DNA of 64,000 nucleotides from Magicicada septendecula (Eukaryota; Arthropoda; Insecta; Hemiptera; Cicadidae). How positions within the stretch are numbered: the stretch's first letter is position 1; each line of letters opens with the position of its first letter. Below are positions 24,012-36,937 of this stretch, in pieces. Location of the stretch: the NCBI GenBank assembly GCA_034769895.1, contig CM068374.1, positions 357,899,802 through 357,963,801 on the forward strand, in the 5' to 3' direction. The position numbers and the translations under genes were made by a program. The notes below the pieces were generated by a model, which saw only the letters and a list, made by a program, of their open reading frames with translations, searched no databases and had not been told where the DNA came from.

Positions 24012-24525
24012 TGGACGGTAGCGCGATGATTTTATTTTTCTAGGTTGGCTAATCTGATTTATATATCGCATCAACGTTCGCGTGATTGTACCTTGCCCAG
24101 TGCACATTCAGCTTTCTCGGCGTTTGGTTCGCCGAACTTTCTCTGTCAAGTTAGTGTCGACATTAAATGTAGGCTTTAGGCCTTATTATTTTCTATTATG
24201 GCCGACTAGGCCCTCTTCATGAGTAACTAAATTTATATTAATTCAATATGCAGCATTAGCCAGCCTACTTCAATTTTTACAGCTGTAATGTAATCAGTCA
24301 ATATTAAAACTATTCGTATACAGTCCACTTCTTTTTATTTCTTAATGTAATTTTAATTCATTCTACACATCATCTTCAATCACCATGGAAGACCAGCTAA
24401 CAGAATATAATTCAAGAAACATAATTTTCGCCCACTTGGGCCCAACTAATTAATTCTTCCTGTCCACACTTGTGGAACATTACTTTTATTCATCAGTTTC
24501 GGTCCACTCGGACCGGGACCATCCA
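24012..24525 (+). repeat. BEL/Pao 5' LTR
   Basis: Starts TGGACGGTAGCGCG and ends CGGGACCATCCA. It is 514 bp, the same length as the 3' LTR. Confidence 0.95.
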
Positions 24526-24530
24526 TTTTT

Positions 24531-24548
24531 TGGTCACTCCGGACCTGG
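24531..24548 (+). promoter_or_regulatory. Primer binding site of the BEL/Pao element
   Basis: TGGTCACTCCGGACCTGG begins with the TGG that pairs with a tRNA CCA end, 5 bases after the LTR. The tRNA was not identified. Confidence 0.6.
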
Positions 24549-24803
24549 ATTTCCATTTAACATCTTTTACATCTTTTTCTGGCCATCACGGGCGGATTAG
24601 CACGTCAGCTAATGTGACCGTGGCGTGATTTGCGTCGCCATTTCGCTCGTCATCTTCGGGCAACGTAATAGCAAGTTCCTGCCGGCTGCAGTGCCTCAAA
24701 GTGGTCATCTTTGCCAGCTGTTCACCATCATCACCAAGGAGCCGACGCTGCGGGAAGTCGCCAACTAGGTACCACCAGCAACAGTAAAAAGGTCCGTAAA
24801 AAA

Positions 24804-27704
24804 ATGTCTGAAGAAGGCCTCAAGGTGCTGACCAGAAAGAGAGGCGGATTAAAGTCCGCGATAGTGCGGATACAATCCGCGGTAAATTCTTTTGATATTA
24901 ATTTAACTACAAAACATTTTCTGACTGTAAGATTAGAAAGTCTTAAGAGCTTAGCCTCGAAGTACGACGAAGTACAGTCTGAGATAGAGCTTATCAGTAA
25001 AGACGCGAGCACTGCTCAGGCAGACCGAGTCAAGGTTGAGGAAACGATATACTCAACTGAGGCAAACATTTTACAACTCCTTGACACTTTTAATACTCAG
25101 ACTGTGCCTCCTGTACTATCGACGCCTGTGCATTTAAAGCCGATAAGTTTGCCCTGCTTCTCAGGCAACATACTTGAGTGGCAACATTTCTATTCAATTT
25201 TCAATGATCTAGTGCATTCAAGATCAGATTTAACGCCAGTACAGAAACTGCATTACTTGCATTCATCGGTGAAGTGTGAACCATTAGACTTAATTAAATC
25301 ATTACCAATTTGTCAAGAAAATTATGTAATAGCGTTGAACTTGCTGTCCGAGAGGTACAATAATCCATTTATATTAGCCAAATATTATGTACAGAACCTA
25401 CTTCAGGTTAAGTCCACAATGAAGGACTCAGTTCAAAGCTTGGCGGAGTTTACGAATACTATAACGTCTTCCGTTAATTCACTGGCGGCAATGAAGCTGT
25501 CCGTAAACCTATTTGAGTTTATTACCATACAGTTGCTCTCCACCAAACTTGACCCTATTACTTTAAAACGTTGGAAGGAGTCCATAGACCCTGACAACTT
25601 GCCCAGTTTTCAAGACTTTACGCATTTTTTGAATTTGCGCCGGCAACTTTTAGAAAATACAATGCCAATTGAATCCGGACAGCAATTCAACAAACCTAGT
25701 GTAAAACCAAACAATAAATTTGAGAAATGTAGCTTAAGAAATACTGCTGGCAGCAGTACCTTTAAGAGTTATCACGCAGCGGCAAGGCATTATTCATGTG
25801 TGTGCTGTAAATCTGACCACCCGCTTTACATGTGTAATAATTTTCGCATATTAAGTGCCGCTGAGCGGGGGCAATTGGTTGCAAATCATAAATGTTGTAT
25901 TAACTGCCTTAGAGCAGGTCATTTGATAACAAATTGTAAAAGTAAACAGGTTTGTAAAATTTGTTCAAAGGGTCACCACACCTTGCTGCACGCTAATTAC
26001 GTGCCGAAATCAGCAGCTGCCAGCAGTAACTATTGCTCATTCAAATTACAGTGTAAAAACAATGTACTTTTATCCACTGCGGTTGTATATGTCATTGATC
26101 AGGCTGGCGATAGGCATAAGGCTCGGGCACTTCTTGACGCCGGGTCCCAGATCAATTTTTGTACGAAATCATTTGCGAAAAGGTTGCACCTTAAACTAAC
26201 CCGATCTAATATTCCAATTACAGGAATAAGCAACACAGCGTGTTGCGCTACTGACATTGTTTCTGTGCGTATTATGTCTCGCTATCAGAGACATAGTTTC
26301 GAGGCCAAATGTGCCGTCCTATCTAACTTAACTCATAATCTGCCTTCAATCTCGTTTGACATCAACCGGTTCCACATTCCAAATAAAATTTTTCTCGCCG
26401 ACCCAGATTTTAATATATCTTCACAGATCGACATACTATTGGGGGCACAATTTTATCTGGATTTAATATTAGCTAATAAGTACACACGCGGACCCAACTT
26501 CCCTATCATTCAGGAGACAAAACTGGGTTACATTTTGGCCGGCAATCTGCCCAAACACTGCCACACCCAGGGTCCTGCTGTTTCGTTCTTGGCAAGGAAC
26601 AATGACAGCCAAATCCTGCAATCTCTCGAGAGATTTTGGGAGGCAGAAACGATCCCCGGCGATACCCCTAATAGCGAGTCGGCTTGCGAAGAGCATTTTG
26701 TGCGCTCAACTCAGCGCAACCCCGAGGGTAGATTTATAGTGTCGCTCCCATTCAAATCTGATAAGCCCCACTTGGGGGAATCTTACACAAGTGCCGAATC
26801 AAGATTTTTAAGCTTGGAGCATCGATTCAGGCGCGATCCCAAGCTCGCTCGCGACTACGCAGACTTTATCAGGGAATACATGAATCTTGGGCACATGACA
26901 CTCATTGATCATGGCGCTATCAATTTAGGATCGTCAAATATTTATTACTTGCCTCACCATGCCGTGTTTAAACATTCTAGCTTGACCACAAAATTGCGCG
27001 TTGTTTTTGATGGTTCGTCCAAGACTACTAATGGTCTTTCGTTAAATGATATATTATTGGTAGGTCCCAATGTTCAGCAAGATCTCTTCTCTATTCTGTT
27101 GCGGTTTCGCACACATAAGTATGTCCTGATTGCCGACATCGAAAAAATGTATCGTCAGATTCGCGTTGCTGAAGGGGACTGTCACTATCAACGTATTTTG
27201 TGGCGTGACTCTCCCCTCGAACCACTTAAGCATTTCGCGCTGCGAACAGTAACCTACGGCACGGCTAGCGCCTCCTTTTTGGCCACTCGGTGCCTTCTAC
27301 AAATTGCTAGAGACAATCAAACCTCCTTTCCCCAAGCGGCTTTAGCCATAACTAACGATTTTTATGTAGACGATCTACTTACCGGTTCGGACACTATCCC
27401 CGATCTGACCAATCTGAAATCCAACCTAGGTGCGTTACTTGCTCAATATGGTTTCACGTTGCACAAATGGGCATCAAATGAACACACAGCGGTCGCAAAT
27501 CATCACAACCTTTCACGACCCCTAAATAAACAGGACAACATGCGTACCCTGGGCATTCTTTGGAACAACACTGCCGATTCATTTTTGTTTGACGTCAAAC
27601 TATCTCCGGTCGATCATAGCATATCCAAGAGGAAGATTCTCTCAATTATCGCCGGAATATATGATCCCGCTGGGTTTAATCGGACCAGTTGTCTTTTTGT
27701 ATAA
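24804..27704 (+). pseudogene. BEL/Pao Gag-protease-RT (first part of a broken gag-pol)
   Basis: ATG 24804 is preferred over a longer upstream read because the family-like sequence MSEEGLKVLTRKRG starts there. Domains by residue: coiled N-terminal region (1-100), Pao gag domain DUF1759 (~112-270, KPISLPCFSGN), a Cys-rich segment and two zinc knuckles (~330-400; CINCLRAGHLITNC and CKICSKGHHTLLH), retropepsin-like DUF1758 (~443, LLDAGSQ), and reverse transcriptase (LRVVFDGS ~730; YVDD 854, bases 27363-27374). The frame is open until just after the RT, then shifts by one base near 27670. Pol continues in the next frame to 29931. Confidence 0.95.
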
Positions 27705-29931
27705 ACACTTCATGCAGCGACTTTGGCTTTGTAAGCTTGGTTGGGATGAACCGATTTCCGGTCAGTCACTTTCGGATTGGCATTCTTTGTGTAACAAATT
27801 AAGTCTGATTGGTAAAATAGTGGTCCCGCGATCTATTCGTTGCAACCGTGAGGCGGTTACAGTTCAGTTGCATGGTTTTTCGGATGCGTCCGAGAGAGGG
27901 TTCGGCTGTTGTGTGTATATTCGAGTCATTTATCAAGATGCTACTGCTTCCTGTCGTCTCTTGTGTTCAAAATCTCGCGTGGCTCCCCTACGCCAAGTGT
28001 CATTACCTCGCATCGAGCTCTGCGCTTGTTTGTTATTGTCGCGACTCGTATCTAAAATTATTCCTGCTCTTCATTTGTTTATTGATGATGTACATTTGTA
28101 TTCCGATTCTATGGTGGCTCTTTACTGGATTCATGCGCAGTCTACGCGTTGGAAAACATACGTCGCTAATCGGGTTGCTGAAATTCAGCGTCGCACGCAA
28201 ACTTATATCTGGCATCACATTGATTCGCGACGCAATCCTGCTGATATTATATCTAGGGGGTGTTTCCCGGACGTTTTGCGCGATTGCTCGCTTTGGTGGC
28301 ACGGTCCTGGCTGTCTGTCTCAATCGTCAGATTCTAATCCTGTCCCATCTTTCGTACCGGCCACTCCATCATCTTCGGAGGTCACCGCGGAAGAGAAAAC
28401 TACACATAACCGTTCGCTAATGTCTACCCTGGCTGTTGACTTATCGTTGGACTTTTCCTCGTTACACCGGCTGACACGTGTATACGCTTACTGTTTTCGT
28501 TTCATCAGAAATGTTAGACACTCATCTGCGGACAAACTTTCGGGCGATCTGACCCCTGCAGAAATTCATCAGTCTCTCAATTTCTTCATAAAACAATCTC
28601 AATCGATCCACTTCCCAGGCGAAATTAGTTGTCTTCGGAACGGATCTTCTGTTTCCATCAGAAGCAAGTTGGCTTCTCTCGACCCGTTTCTTGATGACTC
28701 TGGAGTGATACGCGTGGGTGGACGATTGCAGCATTCCCAGTTACCTTACGATTCGAAACATCCTATCGTACTACCCCCATCGGCGCATGTCACACGCCTT
28801 ATCATCGAACGTGAACACATTCACTTACTTCACTCTGGTGCTCAGCTCGTGCATCATTCACTGCGTCAGCGTTGGTGGATTGTTAATGCCCGGCTAGTCA
28901 TCCGTTCCATTATTCGTAAGTGTCTCAAGTGTATCCGGTTCAGCGCCACACAGCAGGTCCAGAGGCTTGGCATTTTGCCATCCCCTAGAGTCACTCCTTC
29001 AAGGCCGTTTCTATTTTGCGCGGTTGATTATGGTGGTCCCTTCATGATTCGTCATGGCGGGCAGAAGTCTAGAACTCTTACTAAGGCGTACGTGTCTCTG
29101 TTTGTTTGCTTAGCAACTAGGGCCATTCACCTGGAATTGGTGTCCGACCTTACTGCCAGCGCATTTATAGCTGCTTTACGTCGTTTTATGGCACGTCGGG
29201 GTATACCCAGTCAGCTGTACTCCAACAACGGCACGAACTTCAGGAAGGCCCGCACCATCTTACATGACATTTACAACTTTTGGCACAATAAGGATGCCAT
29301 CACCTCGATTAAGTCATTCACATCCTCTCAGGGGATATCATGGTCATTTATTCCGCCCTCCTCACCTCATTTCGGTGGCCTTTGGGAGAGCGGCATCAAG
29401 AGTTTGAAATTTCATCTGCGGCGCGTGGTAGGCAAATCTATATTAAACTTCGAAGAGTTCACGACCGTTTTATCTCAGATAGAGGCATGTCTGAACTCTC
29501 GACCTTTATTTGCTATTTCCTCGGATGTTAACGACCCGGTGCCACTTACACCTGGCCATTTTTTGATTTGCGCGCCCCTAACTGCGATTCCTGACCCAGA
29601 CCTTTCTCACGTTCCTGTTTCTCGTCTTGGTCGTTGGCAGCTGATTCAGAGGTTTGTCCGGGACATTTGGAAGGCGTGGTCTCGCGATTATTTGCACCAG
29701 CTGCTACAGCGTCACAAGTGGAGGTTTGCCAAAGATAATGTTTCCATTGGTGACTTAGCCTTGATCATTGAGGATAACTTGCCTCCATTAGCCTGGAAAT
29801 TTGGCGTGATCATCGCCACATTTCCCGGCCCAGATAACTTGGTTCGCGTCGTGGACATTCGCACGCCTACGGGTGTTTTGCGGAGACCAATACATAAATT
29901 ATGTCTATTGCCAGCGCGAGACGAGATTTGA
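27670..29931 (+). pseudogene. BEL/Pao RNase H-integrase (second part of gag-pol), altered catalytic Asp
   Basis: It continues the Pol from 24804 in the +1 register. Order: Pao-type A17/RNase H region (LHGFSDASERGFG, ~27870), integrase zinc module (HLLHSG...CLKCIRF, ~28810-28940), integrase core with first Asp in AVDYGG (~29020), the second block reading YSNNGTNF, and Glu in HFGGLWESG (29386-29388), then a DUF5641 C-terminal domain (~29690-29920). The second block is normally SDNGTNF, so the catalytic Asp is Asn here (codon AAC, 29224-29226). With the frameshift, this copy should not make a working integrase. Confidence 0.93.
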
Positions 29932-31064
29932 CATTATGGTTATAGCACAATGCGGCTTTATTCCGCCATTGGCTTATTATTTATTACGACCATTTGGTCA
30001 ACATAATTGTGATAGATTGTCACAATATTTTTTTTGTCAACTTTGCGTCATGGCACGCTTCTGATTATTACCGTTCTGGTGATATCTTAATATTTGTATT
30101 GTATGTTAATTTTTGTGGCATACTATGTCACACATTTTCATTGATGTTATGGGGTGTATTGCATGTCTTTGGGTGGTCTTATTTATGAAATGTTATTGCA
30201 TAATATTCGCATGTTTTGCTGTTAAGTAACCATGCATTCATTTCTTTATATGGTTTCTGATAAATATGTACTATTGTGGGAATGTCTTAAATTGTTAAAT
30301 TGTTTCTGTAATTTCGGTATTCTATTGTTGTTTGACATTACAATTGTTTATCTTGTAATTATTCAAGTTATTATTGTTGTATTCACATAAATTGTGTCGA
30401 TGTAAAAACTATTGTAAGCGCCTGCCGTCGGTAACTGTCTCGTCTAATTTATTCACATTGTACTTCATATTTTATTCATTTTTGTAGGTAAGCATGCACA
30501 ATTCTTTATTTAAAATTATGACATACATGTCATATCTGGGCTACATTCAGCATCTAGCTTGCCCACACATTGTTACATATTGTAAATTCCTGAAACTTCA
30601 GGAATATCATGTCTAGGTCGATACATGTCGCCCTCCTGAATATACAATAAAACATGAACTGCAACATGTTCAACAACAATTTTGTTCATGTAATAAACTC
30701 TCTGTACAGGTCTACGGACCTTAGCTAGCATTAAGGTAACTCTATGACTTGCATATTATGTATTTTCCTTTCATGTTTTATAATGTTACATACTGTGCAC
30801 ACTTGTGTCAGTAATAGTGGTTAACCAGACTTATTGGTACATGAAACAGCTGTTTGCCAAACCTTGGCCTACAGTCGCCTATCTGCATGCTCATCTCTAA
30901 ACTAGCGGCCGATTGCCGTTATCTAATCTCAACTCAAGGTTCAACTTAGCCTTGAAGCTGATTCTCGTTACTAAGAACTGCACTATTTTGAATTAAATTG
31001 TAAATGTATTCTAATTTATTAAAAATGTATTAAAAAATCTTTTTGATTTTTGACGGGCAGTTTA
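29932..31064 (+). other. BEL/Pao 3' untranslated region
   Basis: There is no ORF after pol, so no envelope-like gene. It is AT/T-rich. No clear polypurine tract was seen directly before the LTR (tgacgggcagttta). Confidence 0.6.
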
Positions 31065-31578
31065 TGGACGGTAGCGCGATGATTTTATTTTTCTAGGTTG
31101 GCTAATCTGATTTATATATCGCATCAACGTTCGCGTGATTGTACCTTGCCCAGTGCACATTCAGCTTTCTCCGCGTTCGGTTCGCCGAACTTTCTCTGTC
31201 AAGTTAGTGTCGACATTAAATGTAGGCTTTAGGCCTTATTATTTTCTATTATAGCCGACTAGGCCCTCTTCATGAGTAACTAAATTTATATTAATTCAAT
31301 ATGCAGCATTAGCCAGCCTACTTCAATTTTTACAGCTGTAATGTAATCAGTCAATATTAAAACTATTCGTATACAGTCCACTTCTTTTTATTTCTTAATG
31401 TAATTTTAATTCATTCTACACATCATCTTCAATCACCATGGAAGACCAGCTAACAGAATATAATTCAAGAAACATAATTTTCGCCCACTTGGGCCCAACT
31501 AATTAATTCTTCCTGTCCACACTTGTGGAACATTACTTTTATTCATCAGTTTCGGTCCACTCGGACCGGAACCATCCA
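31065..31578 (+). repeat. BEL/Pao 3' LTR
   Basis: 514 bp, TGGACGG...CATCCA, nearly identical to 24012-24525. Confidence 0.95.
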
Positions 31579-31604
31579 GCAATATTATATTATATTCAAC
31601 TAAA

Positions 31605-32462
31605 GTTAATAATAACAAAAGTTAAATGCAAGAACTCATCATCACTGACTTAACAGCCATTTGTGGGCCCTGGCCTTCTTCAGAAGATTTCGCCATTCTT
31701 CTCTATTCTTAGCCACACTCTTCCAGTTTCTAATTTCAAGGGTCCTGATGTGCTGACTTACTCTGTCCATCCATCTCAATGGTTGCCTTCCAACTTTCCT
31801 TTTACCCTCTGGCTTTACATTAAAGATCTTCCCAACAACTCTGCTTTCACAAGCACGTACAATGTGTCCAGCCCATTCTAATCTTTTTAAGTTAATAATA
31901 ACAAAAGTTAAATACAAGAACTCATCATCACTGACTTAACAGCCATTTGTGGGCCCTGGCCTTCTTCAGAAGATTTCGCCATTCTTCTCTATTCTTAGCC
32001 ACACTCTTCCAGTTTCTAATTTCAAGGGTCCTGATGTGCTGACTTACTCTGTCCATCCATCTCAATGGTTGCCTTCCAACTTTCCTTTTACCCTCTGGCT
32101 TTACATTAAAGATCTTCCCAACAACTCTGCTTTCACAAGCACGTACAATGTGTCCAGCCCATTCTAATCTTTTTAAGTTAATAATAACAAAAGTTAAATA
32201 CAAGAACTCATCATCACCAGCTTGACAGCCATTTGTGGGCCCTGGCCTTCTTCAGAAGATTTTGCCATTCTTCTCTATTCTTAGCCACACTCTGCCAGTT
32301 TCTAATTTCAAGGGTGCTGATGTGCTGGCTTACTCTGTCCATCCATCTCAATGGTTGCCTTCCAACTTTCCTTTTACCCTCTGGCTTTACATTAAAGATC
32401 TTCCCAACAACTCTGCTTTCACAAGCACGTACAATGTGTCCAGTCCATTCTAATCTTTTTAA
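31605..32462 (-). repeat. Three tandem 286-bp copies of a LINE 3' end
   Basis: Units begin at 31605, 31891 and 32177 with exact 286-bp spacing. Units 1 and 2 are almost identical; unit 3 differs at several sites. On the minus strand each unit encodes KRLEWAGHIVRACESRVVG through RQPLRWMDRV and a stop, i.e. the C-terminus of a LINE reverse transcriptase. Confidence 0.95.
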
Positions 32463-32950
32463 TTTAATAAATGTGACCACATCAGGTTCATCATACAAAT
32501 TATAGAGCTCTAAATTGTATCTTCTCTTCCAGGCTCCCCCCCTTCCACTGGCCTGAGGATCTTCCTCTCAAATATATTTAGTTGCCTCTCATCTGATCTA
32601 GGCAGCATCCGTGTCTCTGATGCATAAGTCAGCACTGGGCACACTAGGACCTTATACATTAATACCTTTGTATTAACTGAATCTTTAGATGTTTTCTGAG
32701 GCCTGCACACACCTATTTGCTGACAAAATACGCTTTCAGATTTCCACACTAACATTATTTTTACACATAACTTCTGAGCCGTGGTATGTAAACCTATGTA
32801 CTATCTCGAATTTATAAGATCCTATTTCTAAATTTTTAGGGTCTACACAACAGTCTTTTCTTTTCACTGGTATATACTTTGATCTGCAGATGCATTCTTG
32901 TTGCAGCTTTCTCCAATTTCACAAAGTCTTCCATCATAGCTGTTTAAACA
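31605..32950 (-). pseudogene. LINE reverse transcriptase C-terminus (minus strand)
   Basis: On the minus strand, from ~32950 down, pieces with LEKAATRMHLQI, then YKVLVCPVLTYASETRMLP and RQLNIFERKILRP (32755-32510), lead into the tandem units with LKRLEWAGHIVRACESR. This is the region after the RT active site in insect LINEs; the active site itself is missing. Frame breaks occur in the upstream half. It is 5' truncated, as is common for LINE copies. Confidence 0.85.
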
Positions 32951-33366
32951 CAAGAACTAGGTTACACGAATGATTCAACTAAGAGATACAGCTTTTTCAA
33001 AGTATGCAAAATGCATCAATACGAGTCACTCATGCTCAGTGTCTTAAACTGCACTTAAATATAATATAATGTACACATGATGCCAATCTGGAAGTGCTTA
33101 CACTGCAGGCTCGTCTTCTTCTTTTCCGACTCTACAGTTCTATGTAAACCCTTGCTTGCTCTGAGAACACATCACCCAATGCTGGTATTATCGAATTTCT
33201 AAATCTAGGTTTCTTAAATCATTATGATCTAACTATAAGGGTACCAGAGACAAAAAAAAGTTCCAGTGCGCATGCGCTGGCTCAGCGGAGAGGCTGTCAC
33301 CCCCACCATATCCGTCAACAACGTTGACGCTGTGCAAGCTGGCTAAGCAGGCAGTGTGTTATTCAG
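32951..33366. other. Sequence left of the family-C insertion, probably the left part of the split DNA transposon
   Basis: No ORF. The part from ~33240 (gtgcgcatgcgctggctcag, then cagtgtgttattcag) may continue into 53087 onwards once the insertion is removed. I did not find matching terminal repeats, so the left limit is unknown. Confidence 0.4.
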
Positions 33367-33374
33367 TTAGACGC

Positions 33375-36085
33375 TGTAATGTTACTCTTTTATGGGTTAA
33401 AAAAATAAATATAAGAATTCGTAAAAAATTGTGTTTAAATTTAATTAAAGACATTTTATTATTATTATTATTTATTTATTTATTATATTAGTCCTTAATT
33501 CTTTTAATTACTAATTCAGTTGATTTATTGTGTTATAATAGCAATAATTGGTTTCCAGCGTTAAATAGATTATGAAATGTAATAATCGATTAGTGGTATT
33601 CAGCTATTCAGTGATTGTACTCCTTTGCGATGTTATTCTCTTCTTCCTTGGAGTCCAGGTTTCAAATGTTACCTGAAATTCTTCTAAATATATGTTCACC
33701 AAGAAATAAACTCAAATTGGAATATTAAATGAATTTATTAATCTAATTGCGATTAATCGACCTTGAATCGAACTATTAATCCACAGCTCGAAAACTCATA
33801 TCTCAGGGCAAATCATTTTCTTTATATAAATTATTAACATTGAATTATAGGTTCTTTTAGCTGTTATTAAAAGTCAGAGAAAGGGTAATGCTGAAAAGGT
33901 ACAATACTTACAATTAACAAGTTCTTAATGACAAAATAGAAATAATGTTTATTATAAAAATGTTATTCAAAATTAAATTATTCGAACCAACAGCTCTGCA
34001 TAGTCTGACGTCATCACAGCTGATGCTCGAGGTATAGGATTCAAGATGGCCGCCTTCTTGCTACGAAGTTACACCAAGATCCCAGTCGATTCTCCTCCAA
34101 ATAAATGTTGATTCTTTATGTGTTCCTCATCATAGTAGTAGTGATCAGTTTTCTTCGTCTTAGAGTGATGATTCTGTATTAATGATCCGTTGTTTAGTAC
34201 GGCGATAAGTGTTCATAAGTGTCCTCGTTCAAATAGCTCGTCCATAACGTTGTGCTGATATTCACATTAATTAATTTCTGATTCTAATATCTTGATTACC
34301 TTCAATCTTCGTAAAGATAATAGTTGAACTGATTTTATTTGATTTCAGTGTTAGTAACTCATATTTTAAATTTCTCTTTTTTTTATACGTTTAGTTCTTG
34401 CCCAAATTATATTTTCTATCTTTTTTAATTTGTGTGAGAACGTTCTGATGTGTTCATCTCGACGTTTAACAATCAGCTCTCATTTTTTCTTCATCATACA
34501 AAAGGTCCTGGCTGATTTATTAGTAAATTTTCATTGTTTTAAATCAGCTGACACTTAGGCCTCAAATTTGATGTTGTACAAAAGAATTGATTCTCACATT
34601 ATATTATAAATTACATTTTGCTTATTATTTATTCTTATAAAATGCCAATTACATAATCGAACTCCTTATTCAACTCTGCATCACTCAATACCACACGATA
34701 TATTCTATAGTATTTTTCAACTCAAAGTCATATTTACAGTATATTTGGTTGTAGGCCCCACCCACTTTACTTCTTTCCACATTAAATGGTTGACAATCCA
34801 TGTTAGATTCCAATTATTGAACAAAATCATTGATTGACTTATTATGGTTTGAGTTCCTCAATTCTCAGTAATTTGATGATTTGGTTAGCTAATTTGAATA
34901 CTATCTTCAATTTAGGCTTTTCTTTAGACTACAGTGTTATTACATTTGCATTTTTACTAATAATATCTTATACATTCCTTAATTATCTTCACTAAGTTTT
35001 GTTACAGTTATTATACATGGTTAGTATATTTACAATCAACAATTTTCATTCATTTAATTAATTTCATTAACTTATTTACTAATTATAATGTTGGTGAGAG
35101 GTACCATTTGCATATTTTTTTATGTTAGTTCAATTACAAAGTTTACTACTATTTCAGCTTGTTAATACCCTTTCTGACATACAATTCTAATAAAATCTTA
35201 ACTAAATTGCCCTTACTTAATTATAACAGTGTTTATTATTAATTGACATCATTAAAATATAATAAAGATATATTAAAAGAAAAAAAACTTAATCTCAAGC
35301 ATTCAAGGCTTTGAGTTCAATGAACTGCTAACATAAACAAAACACATCTGTTTTTATTTAAACAGTTTATTAAAATCAATTATTATGCAGTCTTTTGCTG
35401 TTTTTGGTTTAATTTAGGGATTTACCCTCACTATTCACTATATTCCCAAATTTGATTTCTAGCCATTTTATCTAGTCATTGGAGAATAATGAACATCACT
35501 TAAATGGGATTATTGTTTGTCATTTTTTCACAATCAAATTAAATTATCTTTGTACACTTTCCATCATACATCTAATCTTTTTACTTATATTTAATTTGCA
35601 TATTATTTTTTTTTTTCTATTGTATTGTACCTTTCTGTATTATACTTTTTTGGGGGTTTTGTTTTTATGTGCTTACTAGTTATATTTTTATTCGGTGGTT
35701 TTGGTTTATATATGGTTTTTTCTTAACTGCTCCTATTCTATCTGGGTATATATACTATATAAGTTGGATTATCACTTAAGTTGGTTTTAATGAACTTAGC
35801 TTCTTTTAATTTCGGATTTCATTTTACTTTTATTCTTGATTAATTATTATAATACTTTTTCTATTTTTCCCAGTTTGGTTTTTTAATAATCTATGTTATA
35901 TTCTACTTTTGCTTCTCTTTTGGTCTTATAATAAGATGGATTTTCTGTCATGCTAGAACGCGTATGCGTATTTATGAATAAACTGTGATTTGTTTTCCTT
36001 TATACGATTTCTTTACATTTCCGTTTAATATAATTGTATATATACGATTTATATTTAGTTTTCTTTTAGTATTTTATTATAATCA
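33375..36085 (-). repeat. Family-C LTR, left copy (2.7 kb)
   Basis: About 2711 bp, matching 50367-53086 along its whole length with scattered differences and small indels. Edges are TG...CA on the plus strand (tgtaatgttactc to taatca). The right edge meets a truncated B LTR directly, with no polypurine tract, which a true 3' LTR of a minus-strand element should have there. Confidence 0.9.
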
Positions 36086-36714
36086 CACGTTTAAGAACCA
36101 ACAGTGAGACGTTCGACAACAATCAGTGACCAAAATTTAATTAGTTGAGAACATATTATCGGCAGTGAACGAAACCGTGAAAGTGAGAACGTAATTGGAA
36201 CGACCAAAGGAACAATGAATGGACTAGCTTAACAATGTGGCGGAGACAGTATCAGTAAAGTAAATCGACAATCTAAATTTAAACAAAATAAAATAAAAAG
36301 ATTAAATTCTAATAATGAATAAAGAGATATCTCAAGTTTAATAGGGGAGAATGCGTGAGAGTATGAATGTGCAATTGCTGGGTTGCTTTTAAAGAAATAT
36401 TTACATTAGTTAATAGAATAAGTTAATTTCAATGTTTGCTTTGTAGTTCTGATACGTAATGAAAAAGAAAGGCTAAAAATAGTTTTGAGAAAAGAAAAAA
36501 TGGAATGCAAGTAAATTCAAAAGAATATGAAAGAATGTTAAATAAAAAATTTGAGTAAATTAACAGTTACAATGAGAGTCGAGTTCATTAATAAAACATA
36601 ACCCTAAATCACTTATAGGTACGAGTTCACATGAAGACTCTGAGACCCGATGCACGTAAGGAATTTGTGTACGTTTATTAAATATTATTTTGTGATAAAA
36701 GCAGTAAGTTCTCA
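36086..36714 (+). repeat. B element 5' LTR, first ~325 bp missing
   Basis: 629 bases matching 41892-42521 of the 3' LTR. The part matching 41567-41891 is absent. The break is exactly at the end of the family-C LTR. The donor-like site here is gcacgtaag (mutated from gcaggtaag). Confidence 0.9.
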
Positions 36715-36715
36715 A

Positions 36716-36733
36716 TGGCGCTCGAACAGGGAC
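36716..36733 (+). promoter_or_regulatory. Primer binding site of B (tRNA-Lys type)
   Basis: TGGCGCTCGAACAGGGAC differs at one base from the site at 57383 and lies one base after the LTR end. Confidence 0.85.
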
Positions 36734-36937
36734 AGTTTGTGCAAATTCAAATTTTGTACAGACCATGTCTACTCGTAAATAAGTGATTTAGTGGTTAAGG
36801 CAGAGTACGTAAAAAATTATGAAAAACGATGTCATGTTACAGTATGTTATACGTAAGTAATACCTATACTATTGAATAATACTTAATGAATGTAAAATAA
36901 GGATTGTTAAAATATATGATAATTTCATAATTTAAAA

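Larger units (their letters stand above)
24012..31578 (+). mobile_element. Full-length BEL/Pao LTR retrotransposon
   Basis: The element is 7567 bp with two 514-bp LTRs (24012-24525 and 31065-31578). It is flanked by a perfect 5-bp target duplication GCAAT (24007-24011 and 31579-31583). The LTRs differ at only about four positions by eye, so the insertion is young. The internal region holds one gag-pol reading frame broken once. PBS-like TGGTCACTCCGGACCTGG starts 6 bases after the 5' LTR. Confidence 0.97.
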
